64,000 bases of DNA. Source: Nageia nagi. Its lineage: Eukaryota > Pinophyta. Of this stretch, positions 1 to 10,559 are shown piece after piece. The position numbers and the translations under genes are program-made. How positions within the stretch are numbered: the first letter of the stretch is position 1; each line of letters starts with the position of its first letter. Location of the stretch: NCBI GenBank assembly GCA_050084985.1, contig JBITNC010000002.1, positions 22,382,001 through 22,446,000 of the forward strand, given 5' to 3'. Under the pieces are notes generated by a model. It worked only from the letters and a program-made list of their open reading frames with translations. It did not search any database and was not told the origin of the DNA.

Positions 1-389
1 GTCTGTTAAAAAGATAAAAAAATAAAGTCAAATTTCCTTTTAAAATGAATATTATTAAATAAAAATTGAATAAATCATATTCATAAATAAATGCTTACAA
101 AATCCTTCTTGCTTGCAGTTGACTTTTGAGGTTTTAGCTTCTTTCCCCTCTTATCGTCGATCATGATAATCACTAACTAAAGTTAATAACAAAAAATATT
201 ATTATTATAAAAAATTTAAAAGTATTTTATTTAATAAACCTAAAATAGTATGCCACTATTAAATTTATAAAGGTAATCATTGAGATATATTGCAATATGA
301 ATATGATGGAAGAAATTTAGGATGTTAACTTTGTAAATGCAACATACCTCTATTGTTTTAAGTTCTATCAATTAGTTACAACAATACTT
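1..389. other. AT-rich non-coding sequence
   Basis: No coding signal on either strand. AT-rich sequence leads into the telomere-like array that begins near 390. Nothing else is recognised here. Confidence 0.6.
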
Positions 390-2035
390 ATGGGTGACCC
401 AAACCCCTAATCGAACCTTAAATCCTAACCAAATATAACCCCTAATATCTTAACTCTCAATTCATGCCTATACCCTTAAACCTTAAACTTTAAATCTTAA
501 ACCCTCAACTCAAACCTAAATCCCTAATCCTTAAATCATAACCCCTATGTCAAATATAAACTCTTAAATCCTAACCCCAACCCTTAACTTATAAATCCTA
601 ACCATATTTTTTAAATCTTAATGCTTACCCTTAATTCCTAACCATAACCCTTAAACCCTAATTTCTAATTGAAATCCAAGCCCATAAAACTCTAACATTG
701 AACTCAAACCCAAACTCTTAACCCTTAAATCCTAACATAAACCCTTAAACCCTAACCCAAACCTAAACCCCTAATCCTTAACCCTTTGCAACCCCTAACC
801 CTTAAAGTACTACAGCCCCTAACAAAATTGGGTACCATAACTACCAACTCTAGAAATTAGGGTTAAATCTTAAACCCTCAACTCAAACCTAAACCCTTGA
901 CCCTTAAACCGTAACCCCTAAGTCAAACCTAAACTCTTAAACCTTAACACCAACCCCTAACCCTTAAATCCTAACTATAATCCTCAATAAATCTTGACCA
1001 TATTCTTTAAATCCTAACACTTCACCTTAATTCCTAATTATAACCCTTAAACCCTAATTTGTAAATGAAATCCAAGTCCATAAAACCTTAACATTGAACT
1101 CAAACCCAAAATCCTAACCCTTAAATCCTAACATAAACCATTAAACCCTAACCCAAACCCAAACCCTAAACCCTTAATGTACCATAACCCCTAACTCTTA
1201 AAGTATCGCAACCCCTAACAAAATTGGGTACCACAACCCTCAACTCTAAAAATTAGTGTTAAATCGTAAACCCTTAACACAAACTTAAACCCTTAACCCT
1301 TAAATTGTAACCCTTAAGTCAAACCTAAACTCTTAAACCCTAACCCCAACCTTTAACCCTTAAATCCTACCTATAATCCTTAATAAATCCTAATTATATT
1401 CTTTAAATCCTAACACTTACCCTTAATTCCTAACCATAACCCTTAAACCCTAATTTCTAACTAAAATTCAATTCCATAAAACCTTAACATTGAACTCAAA
1501 CCCAAAATCCTAACCCTTAATTCCTAACATAAACCCTTAAACCCTAACCCTTAACATACTGCAACCCCTAACCCTTAAAGTACCGTAACCCCTAACAAAA
1601 TTGGATACCATAACCATCAACTCTAGAAATTAGGGTTAAATCTTAAACCCTTAACTCAAACATAAACCCTTAACCCTTAAACCATAACCCCTAAGTCAAA
1701 CCTAAACTCTTAAACCCTAACCCCAACCCCTAACCCTTAAATCCTAACTATAATCCTTAATAAATCATAACCATATTCTTTAAATCCTAACACTTACACT
1801 TAATTCCTAACCATAACCCTTAAACCCTAATTTCTATGTAAAATATAAGCCCATAAAACCTCAACATTGAATTCAAACCCAAAATCCTAACCCTTAAATC
1901 CTAACATAAACCCTTAAACCCAAACCCCTACCCCTTAAAATACCGCAACCCCTAACTCCAAACTAAACCTATATACCATAACCTAAACATTTATACTGCA
2001 ACCCCTAACCCTAACCTAAACCTTTATACAATATG
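390..2035. repeat. Degenerate telomere-like satellite with a higher-order repeat
   Basis: The stretch is almost entirely variants of CCCTAA, CCCTTAA and CCTAAAC, that is, decayed copies of the plant telomere unit CCCTAAA in one orientation. A larger period lies on top: the marker AACAAAATTGGGTACCA starts at 821 and 1217 and, slightly changed, near 1594, giving monomers of about 396 and 377 bp. Each is followed by a copy of CAACTCTAGAAATTAGGGTT or a variant, and the intervening variants keep the same order. The array is therefore an amplified satellite built from telomere-like DNA, not a chromosome end. It could be an interstitial telomeric or subtelomeric satellite. Confidence 0.85.
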
Positions 2036-2039
2036 ATGT

Positions 2040-3215
2040 TAATGTTAACCCTAAATTTATCCCTAAGTTTTTTAAAAAAATTTACCATAAGTTTTTTACA
2101 AAAATTTACCATAAATTTTTGACAAAAACTTACAATATGTTTTTTACAAAAATTTATCCTAAATTTTAAACCATAACCCAAACACCTAACACCTAAAATT
2201 TAGCCTTAAATTTTTTACAAAAATCAATCATAATTTGTTACAAAATTTATTTTTAAATTTTAAGTTAAAATTAACCTTAGTTTTTTACAAAAATTAATCC
2301 TAATTTTTTACAAAAACTAACCCTAAAATTTTAAAAAAATTAACCATTAATTTTAATAAAATTTAACTGTAACCCAAACACTTAACACCTAAAATTTAGC
2401 CCTAAATTTTTACAAAAATTAATCATAATTTTTTACCCTAATTATCCCTAATTTTTTTACAAAAATTAACCATAATTTTTTACAAAAATTAATCCTTAAT
2501 TTCTAAAAAAATTAAACCTAATTTTTTACGAAAAATTAACCCTAAATTTTTACAAAAATTAACCATAAATTTTTAAATCAAAATTAACCCTAAAATTTTA
2601 CAAAAATTAATCCTAATTTTTTACAAAAAAAATAACCTAATTTTTTATAAAAATTAACATTAAATTTTAAATCAAAATTGACCCTAAATTTTAATAAAAT
2701 TTAACCATAACCCAAACACTTAACACTTAAACTTTAACCCTAAAATTTTACAAAAATTAATCCTTAAATTCTACAAAAATTAACCCTAATTTTTTTGAAA
2801 AAATTACCCCAATTTTTATAAATATTAATCATAATTTGTACCCTAAATTTTTACAAAAGTTAATCCTAATTTTTTACAAAAATTAACCCTAAATTTTAAG
2901 TTAAAATTAACCTTAGTTTTTTACAAAAATTAACCCTAATTTTTTTACGAATATTAACCCTAAATATTTTACCAAAAATAACCCTAATTTTTGACAAAAA
3001 TTAACCCTAACTTCTTACAAAAATTAACATTAAATTTTAAGTCAAAATTAACCCTAAATTTTAATTAAAAAAATTACTCTGCATTTTAAGTTAAAATTAA
3101 CCCTACATTTTAAGTTAAAATTAACCTTAATTTTTTTACAAAACTCAAACCTAAATTTTTACAAAACTTTACCCTAATTTTCTACAAAAATTAATCCTAC
3201 TTTTTTACAAATTGG
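2040..3215. repeat. Short-period satellite (ttttttacaaaaattaaccctaa type)
   Basis: Dozens of imperfect units of about 20-25 bp alternate a T-run, ACAAAAATTA and a CCCTAA-like core. Larger variants recur, such as the block TTAAGTTAAAATTAACCTTAG. It abuts the telomere-like satellite on its left and has the same orientation of the CCCTAA core. It is non-coding and ends near 3215. Confidence 0.85.
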
Positions 3216-4304
3216 AGATCATATGGTCATTTTCATATATAAAAACAAAAGGATGAGTTATAGGATTTCTTGGTATGTTTTTGTATTTTTTTTTCAATGA
3301 ATTTAGCAAAATTAAAGTCCTAATTTGCAAATTTTGGAAATGTTATCTCAAACCTAAAATTAATTTTGTAAGATTTAGTTTTTCTCCAAACCCTAGGTTT
3401 AATTTTGTAAACCTTAACTTTTTATCTAGATTCTAGGGTTTTTTATGTTCCAAAGATTTAGGTTTTTCTTTTGTTCAAGTTTTTGATTTTTTTTCAATCT
3501 TCATATTAAAAAAATCAAATGCATGTACAAAAATTCTATTTCTATTAAAAAAATGTTAAATGTATACTTTAGAAAGTAAAAATTTAGATTTAGTATACTT
3601 ACCTTTGAATCTGGTTGTGGATCTGACAAATCTGACCTTGGATTTGATGGAAAATAATCAGATTTTATCCAAATCTGACCCTTATGACCCCTCTTCCACA
3701 ACAAAACACTCTTTTCCATATCCCTCTCATGATATTTGACTAAAAAAATGATTAGTGGGGCATGTGGGGTATGCCCCTTTTGTTTTTTTATAATTGCATG
3801 GTCGACTTAACATATTACTTCATGCATCAATGCATCAAGCAATGCATAATGTCATCCTAATTAAAATAAAATAAAGAATTAAAAACTAAAAAAATAACAT
3901 TAAATAATTTTGAAAATACTTAAAATATTAAATAATTTTAAAAATATTTACATTTAAAAATTAAATTAAATATTAGATTAAATTCATAAATATTTACTTT
4001 TAAATATTAGATTGATTCGTAAAAAAATTAAATTATAAATAATATTAAATTAATAAAATGTAATTTTAATTTTATGATATCATTAATACTTTGTTAATAT
4101 TAATGTACTTATGTTAATACGTACATTGATAATGTTAATGTTATGTGACACTTAATGTTACATCAATGTGAATGCTATACATCAATGTCGGATTGTTAAT
4201 ATTAATGTTAATGGTAATGGGTATGTTAATGCTATATCAATGATAATTTTATGGTAATATCAATGTTATAAGTTAATTTTAATGTTAACATTATCAAGCT
4301 TGAA
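3216..4304. other. AT-rich spacer with low-complexity sequence
   Basis: Apart from the uncertain frame at 3501-3719, no gene is seen. From about 4060 the sequence is dominated by variants of AATGTTAATGTTATG, a degenerate simple repeat that continues to about 4750. Confidence 0.5.
3501..3719 (-). CDS. Unrecognised 72-aa reading frame, possibly an exon
   Basis: The minus-strand frame opens at 3719 with MEKSVLLWKRGHKGQIW and resembles no family I recognise. The first 40 residues are polar and protein-like. The sequence then runs through AAG followed by GTAAGTATAC on the minus strand near 3602, a near-perfect plant 5' splice site, and after it the translation becomes an AT-rich hydrophobic string. 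The first 40 codons may therefore be a real or decayed exon, and the rest intron. No partner exon, promoter or homologue could be identified. It may simply be a chance frame. Confidence 0.2.
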   Translation of the reverse strand: MEKSVLLWKRGHKGQIWIKSDYFPSNPRSDLSDPQPDSKVSILNLNFYFLKYTFNIFLIEIEFLYMHLIFLI

Positions 4305-4750
4305 GCCTGAGTCAATTAGACAAGGGTTAGATTGTTGACAATGGAGGCAGAGTTGTAATGACCACTTCCAATATACTGTTATGTGACTCGTTGATAAGTT
4401 ATGGCAATGCTATATGTCAATATTTAAGAGATGAAATTTGATGTTAATATTATGTTCATATTATTTTAATGTTATGTTATTGTTAATGTTATACTGATAC
4501 AATGCTAATATGGATAATATGATGTTAATGTTATGTTAATAGAGTTTATGTGATATTAGTGTTAATGCGATATTAATACCATGCTAATATAGTTAAAGCA
4601 ATGTTAATGTTGTGTTATTATATTTAATGTGATTTTAGTGTTCATTCGATGTTTATGGCATGCTAATTTAGATAACTAGATGTTAATATAGTTAATATGA
4701 TGTTAGTGTTAATGCTATGTTAATGTTAGTGCAATGTTAATATAGTTATT
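4060..4750. repeat. Degenerate TTAATGTTAATG-type simple repeat
   Basis: Loose repetition of AATGTTAATG, GATGTTAATGTTATG and similar words, interrupted at 4305-4405 by a non-repetitive block that recurs at about 13560-13680. The composition implies slippage-driven expansion and no coding frame is maintained. Confidence 0.6.
4305..4405. repeat. Dispersed block, copy 1
   Basis: About 100 bp, including AGTTGTAATGACCACTT and a shared GTGACTCGTTG-like segment, closely match 13560-13680 in the same orientation. The two copies lie on either side of element E1, outside its target-site duplications. They are therefore host or older-repeat sequence and not part of the retrotransposon. Identity is unknown. 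Confidence 0.6.
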
Positions 4751-4951
4751 TTTTTTCTTAGATGCATATGCATGATATCTTTAAAATGAACATCAATGAG
4801 TTGGAGGTGATGACCAACCATTGATTCTAATTTTCTTAAGTTTCCATCACCATAATTATTGAGCCATAGAGTGGGCTACACTTGGATTTGATCACCAAGA
4901 TAGTCTTCCCTTAGGATAGGAGTTGTTACTTTATGTCAAATGACTATAAAT

Positions 4952-5450
4952 TGTTGAAATGTATAATGCATTATTGTAAAGGTTATGTAATAATCTTCTA
5001 TGTAAGTTCACTAATATTTAAGGGTATCATTTGATACCTTAAGTATTTAAGTGAATATGATAATGTAACTTGTCCTGCACTCCATGTCATGAGCATGTCC
5101 CCTTAGGTAAAAGGATGTGCATGTCATGCTTTGTACATTGGGTAAAAGGGTGATCCAAAAAGGGATTTTGGCCTATAAATAGAAAGTTCCCTGTTTATAT
5201 CATATACCAATTTGTGAAGTAAAGTTATGCTAGCAAATAGTGTTTAGGATTTGAGTTTAGAAAGATTGTAAGAGTTCTTATTTATGAATTAAGAGAAATC
5301 TACTTAGTGGATGTACTCCTAGTTGGAAGAACCACTTATATCTTGTGTTATCTTTGTGAGATTGCTTTGTGAGTTTATTATATGTGATTTGTGAGCTTAC
5401 ATGTGATCTTGGGAGTTTAGAGTTGTTCATGTTATAGTTCAATTCTCTCA
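4952..5450 (+). repeat. E1 5' LTR
   Basis: 499 bp beginning TGTTGAAATGTATAATGC and ending in CTCTCA. A TATA-like box (TATAAATA, 5174-5181) lies mid-LTR and would drive transcription into the leader. A 49-bp palindrome at 5007-5055 occupies U3. It pairs with the LTR at 12867-13363. Confidence 0.95.
5007..5055. promoter_or_regulatory. U3 palindrome of E1 5' LTR
   Basis: The segment opens TTCAC and closes GTGAA, and its centre reads GGTATCATTTGATACC. The arms are complementary over most of about 48 bp. The same palindrome occupies the equivalent position in every full-length family LTR here (12922-12970, 22748-22796, 24855-24903, 26812-26861, 35241-35290, 51241-51289, 59395-59443), although arm sequences differ between sublineages. 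It may be a dimeric transcription-factor site or a structured element. It lies about 120 bp upstream of the TATA-like box. Confidence 0.7.
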
Positions 5451-5452
5451 TT

Positions 5453-5465
5453 TGGTATTAGAGCT
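5453..5465 (+). other. E1 primer-binding site
   Basis: TGGTATTAGAGCT two bases after the LTR end is the standard plant site for initiator tRNA-Met (TGGTATCAGAGCC), with small differences. It fixes both the LTR boundary and the element orientation. Confidence 0.9.
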
Positions 5466-5999
5466 CCTTGGAAACTCCTCTTCACATCCTTGGTTTGGAC
5501 TCATCTTCAATTTGGAGGTCTTCATTGTGAGGTAAAATCAAGAGAAGGTATAACTCCTCTCATTTTATTGACTTTTTTCACTAATGATATTAAATTATAT
5601 GTTATGTTCAAGTTCATTTGCTTTTGGTAATTTTTATAGCAATTCAATGTAATTGTTATTTATACTAACAATTTCTATGTTAGTTGTAATTATTATTACA
5701 AAATTGCCTTATATATTTTTTGCTATTACAAAAAAAATACCTTAATCCTCCTATTATAAAAATTATAGTTGTACTCAACAATATTTTTTATATATACTAA
5801 CATAAAGGTAATTTTTTTCCCATTTACTAAATTATTATCTAATAATTGTAAATGGTTTATTTATTCAAAAGGTCTATCTTGGTACTAATAATAAAGGGGA
5901 AGTGTGTTTTTGCAAAAACATTTACACTAGCATGCTTTTTTTCAAAATCAAGAGAGGGGGGTTATTCTTTGCTAAAATAAAAAAGGGGAAATACTCCTA

Positions 6000-6500
6000 G
6001 CTGGTAATGCTATCTGGTGGTGATGGAGGTCTTGATGGTTCTCCTGGCCTCCTCCAATAGCAAGGATGGCCACCCCCACCTCTATATAGCATCACCCCTA
6101 GCAACCAGCTCTATGGAGCTCCTCCACACCACCACTACCCCACCCCTCTATGATCCTCTCCTTACCACTCCCCTTCCACCTGTGGCTCCATACCACTACA
6201 CTATTGCACCTTTGCCACCCTTTATGGCTCCCTCCATGTTGCACCATTCCTCTCCAACTCCCTCACAGCATCCATAGCTCTGCTATAGCCTCCTCTTCTT
6301 TGCCTCGACTCTTTGCTCCATCATGTCTCCCCTCCTTTATGGTAGTTGGTAACCCTCTCCTCCATCAGGCCTCTCTCTCCTCCGCCTTGATGTTTTCATG
6401 GCCACAACATGGAATTCTCTCCACTAAAACTTCATTTTTTTTCCTCTCACCAACTATCAGCTATTTTTTTGGATGCCCTATGCATCATTCTCTCTCTTTT
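6000..6500 (+). other. GC-richer cassette in E1 leader
   Basis: A block rich in CCTCC, CCACC and CTCCA stands out from the AT-rich leader. It opens two overlapping proline/histidine/leucine-rich frames (6017-6277 and 6150-6509), which look like composition artefacts and not conserved proteins. E2, E3, E4 and A carry different GC-richer blocks in the corresponding part of the leader, so this is probably captured host sequence of unknown origin. Confidence 0.5.
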
Positions 6501-7099
6501 TTTTTTTAATCCTACAATGAGTCCTTGACTTTGTCATCCTACCTTTTTTTTTATATACATGCCTACTTTCTCCATTTATTGATGTCCTTTTTTTATTAAT
6601 TTTTGCTTGCTTGCTTTATAATCTTGCAATTTCATCATAGTCAACCTTTAATGAACCTTTATAGAAAATAAGTAAGCATTAATATTAAAAAAAGGGAATG
6701 TGAAAAAAGTAAGTGTGGAAGCAGAGAAAAAATAAATGAGTATGAATAAAAGTAGATAAGTAATCTTTTTCAACATTCAATGCTTCATTTACAAGAGTAA
6801 ATAGATCATTATTTGAGATAGAGAATTATTACTTGTCTAGTTGCTTTTTTAGTACCCCTTAAAAGCAATTTTTTTAAGGTATTTTTTATTAAGTAAAAAT
6901 GGAGGAAATTTTTAATTAGTAAGTATGGAAATTTGTTTTAGGTATAAACTTGGCATTTCTCAAGTTAATTTCTAAAGTAAATCTAGTATGCTATCTTTAG
7001 GGGATAAATTGTTTAAGTAAATGAGGGGAATTTGTATAAACTTTACTTAAATATTTATCTAGATATTACATGTCTATCCTTATGTAAAGTTAACTTAAT

Positions 7100-7340
7100 T
7101 TGATGCATGCTCCTTGCTTAAGTCAAATAATGCATGCTAAGTATTTATATTTCAAAGTGATAGATAGGCTTATGCAAATTAAGGAAATAATGCATGTTTA
7201 TACCTCTTAAAGTGTTTGCTTTAAATTCTTTATGAATGGACTAGTTCTTATGAAGAAATAATGCATGCTTACTTAAATTTTTTAAGTTATGGAATAATGC
7301 ATGCTTAATTTTTTATAGATTGATGCATGCTTAATACTCA
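7100..7340. promoter_or_regulatory. Cluster of ATGCATGC (RY-like) motifs in E1 leader
   Basis: Six copies of ATGCATGC or ATGCATGT, most followed by TTA, fall within about 240 bp. CATGCA is the core of the RY/Sph element bound by plant B3 factors of the ABI3/FUS3/LEC2 type. Similar but fewer motifs lie in the leaders of B, E2, E3 and E4. A regulatory role is inference. AT-rich composition does not by itself explain the repeated G and C positions. Confidence 0.4.
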
Positions 7341-8205
7341 TTTGTTTAAGTATTTTTCTCATGCAAAGTTAAAAAGACTTGTACAAATTATATATCTATG
7401 TAAAGATGTCCTTTAGGGGTTAGTAAACAAAACCCAATGGACTCTTAGGGTTCCAAGTTATGAATGAATGATATTTCATTTATGCACTTTACTTCATGCT
7501 TCACACTTTTGCTTTATTTACTTATGCAAAAATCATAAATATTGAAATGTGCAACCCCCTAAAATGAACACATTTGCATGTACATTTTGCAACATGACTT
7601 GTTTGGGAAGCCATGAGGTGAGGAAAGGTCGACTGGAGCCTTTAAGTTCGATGATCCAAATGGTGAAAAGTTAATCCTTTTCAATTGCCCCTAAGTCCTC
7701 TAATGGTCTAGACATAACTCCAATAGGTGGATAGACATGTGTGTAGTGATACCGCATGTTCGCATGTCCATTCAAGGATTATCCTGATAACCTAGGAGGA
7801 TAATTTGAAACCTAATCAAGATTAATAATTTGGTCAATCCAATAAACATCATAACCTTGAAAAATAGTAGGTACTTCTTATGAGAAAGTATAATACTAAC
7901 TAAGATGAACTAGTTGAGGATTGGTAGTACTTGGGCTCCTCTTATGTGGGCATCCAAATGAAGGCTTAATTTTAGATAAGAAAATAAGCCTCAACAATGT
8001 CACTCTACATCTTAGGTTCTTGAGATGAGAAATATATTTGGGTACATGGATTATTATTTAAGTTGTAAAACATTTGTACTTGTGAATCAAATCAACCATT
8101 TCTCTAGTGTTAAATTTAACATGTATCATTTACTTTGGTTAAAAATTAACATATAATGTTGTTTATTGAACCACACATTTATTACTTTTTCACATCCTTA
8201 TGTAG

Positions 8206-9573
8206 CAAATAGGAGATTCTTTATTACCTAAACACATTCAAGATGGTTCCAACTATGGTATTTGGGAACCTTAAATGAGAGCTAAATTGTAGATAAGGAA
8301 GCCTTGGCAAATAGTAAATGAAAACCTTGTACCTCCTACAAATGAGAAGGTACTAAAGGCTTACAACATAAAGAAGGAGTTGGTAACCTCCATGATCTTC
8401 TGTGTAGTTTCAGATGATGTGCTCCTGATGATTTGCTCTTCAACCTTAGCAAAGGAATCTTGGGATAATCTTAAGTAAATATACCTTAGTTCAAATTTTT
8501 TAATAAGGTTTACCATTCTCTAAAAGTTGCTTCAATCTAGTCAAGAAGAAGATGAAAATGTTTCATTCTACTTGAACAAAATTATTAACCTAAGGACCGA
8601 ACTTGTTGCTTATGGGTGAAATTGGATCAATAATGAGTTCATAGTCTTCATCATTCTTCAAAGCCTTTGTTCAAAATTTGGAAACTTTTTAATGTGTATA
8701 GAAACAAGGCTTGATGATGAAGAAGAATTCTTCTCCTTTGAGAACCTTTTTAGGCACCTTTTTAAGCATAAAGAAACACTTTACAATAAGGTGTTGATTT
8801 CTTCTCCTAAGGATAATAACGTTGCTCTTGGAGCAACCAAAACTCCTTTCAAGAAGAAGTTCAAACATCAAAATAAATCTTATCTTTTTTCTTCCAAAAG
8901 GTTTGAGAAAAGAGGCAATGGAAACAACAAAAATAATAAGAATAACAACAACAGTAGGAACAACAATAACAATAACCACTTCAAGCAAAGAGATAGAAAA
9001 GGCAAAGCAAACAATCCATATCTTAAGAAAAAGTTTGATGGTAATTATAACTATTATGGCATCCAAGTTCACAAAGAAGTTGATTGCTACAAAAAGAAAA
9101 GAGAGGAAAAGAACAAAGGTAATGGAAATGTAAAGAACTTCAAAGGAAAGAATAATATCCAAGCTAATATTGCTAGGACACTCTACTCCATGTCTCACTC
9201 TTTTTTATCTGATTGGATTATTGATTTTGGTTGCACTAATCACCCATTATTTGAAAAGAAAAAGTTTAAAAACTTTCACAAGTATAAAAAAGATGCAGTT
9301 GTGATAGGTGATAACTCTACCCTTGAAGTCCAAGGAATTGGAAGTGTGTTGATTTATGGAAAGGTTCTTGATAATGTGCTCTATATTCCTAAGCTTAGGA
9401 TGAACCTTCTCTCCATGATCCAAGTTGCTAGAAAAAAGTACTTTTTTGAATTTGAATCTCAATCTTGGTGTATTAAGAAAGGACTTGCCATGTTGATTAA
9501 AGGATTAGTGAAAGATAATCTCTACATTATGGATCAAGTTCCATCAAAGATGTGTCTTGCTACAAGTTTATGA
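8206..9573 (+). pseudogene. E1 gag and aspartic protease region, degraded
   Basis: Gag starts just after the presumed splice acceptor. The expected initiator reads ATA where E2 has ATG. Copia Gag (UBN2-like) motifs follow, such as LLMIC-STLAKESWD near 8420-8465, with several stops in the first 300 bp. The open frame 8692-9573 holds the Gag C-terminus with an Asn/Lys-rich stretch, then a CCHC zinc-knuckle position in which both first cysteines are lost (NYNYYGIQVHKEVDC). Next is the protease, where the catalytic Asp-Ser-Gly has become Asp-Phe-Gly (DWIIDFGCTNH at about 9211-9243). Gag packages RNA and protease matures Gag-Pol, and neither would work here. Confidence 0.85.
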
Positions 9574-9575
9574 TC

Positions 9576-10506
9576 TAGAGGCAATCATCAACACCACCAT
9601 TTAGAGCACCTTAACCATAAGAGTATTCAAGTCACGAATGACCAAGAACTTGTAGAAGGTTTGCCTTCAATTTCTCTTTCAATTGGTCTATGCAAGAAGT
9701 GCATTCTTGGAAATATGCATAGATAAAATTTTGAAAAAGATAAGGCAACAAGAGCATCTCAACCTCTTCAACTTATGCATTTAGATTTGATAGGTCAGTT
9801 TCATACTAAGTCACTTGGAGGAGCATATTACATCTTGACCTTAATTGATGATTTTAGTAGAATGACCTTTGGGTATATACTTAAGCATAAAGATCAAACC
9901 TTTGAGAGTTTTAAGGTTTTTAAAGCCTTTGTTGAGAATCAAACTAACCTTAAAATCAAGAAGTTGAGATTAGATAATGAGGAAGAATATAATAATAATG
10001 AGTTTAGTGACTATTGTGTTAAGTATGGAATCAAGAGGTAATTTATGATTCTTTACACTCCTTAGCAAAATGATGTTGCTAAAAAGAAAAATAGAACAAT
10101 TATAGAAATGGCTAGATGCATGATGGGTAATTTTTCTAGTTTCTTGTGAGGTGAAGCTATGAGTACTACTATTTACACCTTTAATAGGTGTCCCATAATA
10201 ACCATTCAAAGTAAAACTCTTTTTAAGTTATGGTCAAGATGAAAACCTAACATTTCTCATATTAGGGTGTTTGGTTGTGAAGCATTCTCTTATATTATTT
10301 ATGATAAAAGGAAGAAGTTAGATAAAAAAGCTAAAAAATGCATCTTTATAGGTTATGATGGTCAACATAGAGGCTACAAGCTCTACTCTCCATCTTACAA
10401 AGTCATGTTTGTTTCAAGGGATGTAAAGTTCAATGAACTTTCTAAAGAATCTGCTTCTAATGAGGATGTTGATGATCTAGAAGACTCTTCAGTTGCACCT
10501 AGTTAG
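9576..10506 (+). pseudogene. E1 GAG-pre-integrase and integrase, degraded
   Basis: The GAG-pre-integrase zinc-binding segment (HHLEHLNHKS) and the integrase core (LDLIGQFHTKSLGGAYYIL, then DDFSRMTFGY and the second-Asp region near 9970) are readable across 9590-10200. The C-terminal part at 10267-10506 (VFGCEAF, KKCIFIGYD, YKLYSP, SRDVKFNE) is the usual copia extension. Stops interrupt the frame at 10039-10041 and several other sites, including two glutamine-like and one tryptophan-like position. The enzyme would join element cDNA to host DNA. This copy cannot encode it. Confidence 0.85.
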
Positions 10507-10559
10507 TTAGATATTGATCTAGATAAGTCACCTTAGGAATAAAACTCTCCAACTCAAAG

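Larger units (their letters stand above)
5548..8205 (+). other. E1 long leader, probable intron
   Basis: About 2.7 kb separates the PBS from gag. It begins at AGAGAAG followed by GTATAA, a plausible 5' splice site, and ends at a pyrimidine-rich tract with TGTAG just before CAAATAGG, a plausible 3' splice site. Equivalent sites occur at equivalent positions in E2, E3 and E4. Splicing would place the presumed gag start a few bases downstream of the junction. The leader contains a CT-rich cassette (6000-6500), a cluster of ATGCATGC motifs (7100-7340) and blocks conserved in all family copies (7380-8100). No transcript evidence is available. Confidence 0.5.

Noticed and set aside
390-2035. Chromosome end (true telomere)
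   Set aside because: Units are highly degenerate, have a higher-order period, and are followed by 60 kb of ordinary repeat DNA. Interstitial satellite fits better.
6017-6509. Two proline/histidine-rich plus-strand frames
   Set aside because: Explained by CT-rich composition of the E1 leader cassette. Frames overlap, with no domain and no conservation in other copies.
8689-9198. 169-codon minus-strand frame, hydrophobic
   Set aside because: Antisense of the Asn/Lys-rich Gag region of E1. The hydrophobic residues are mirror images of AAC/AAT codons. Same applies to 47550-47834 and 55138-55599.
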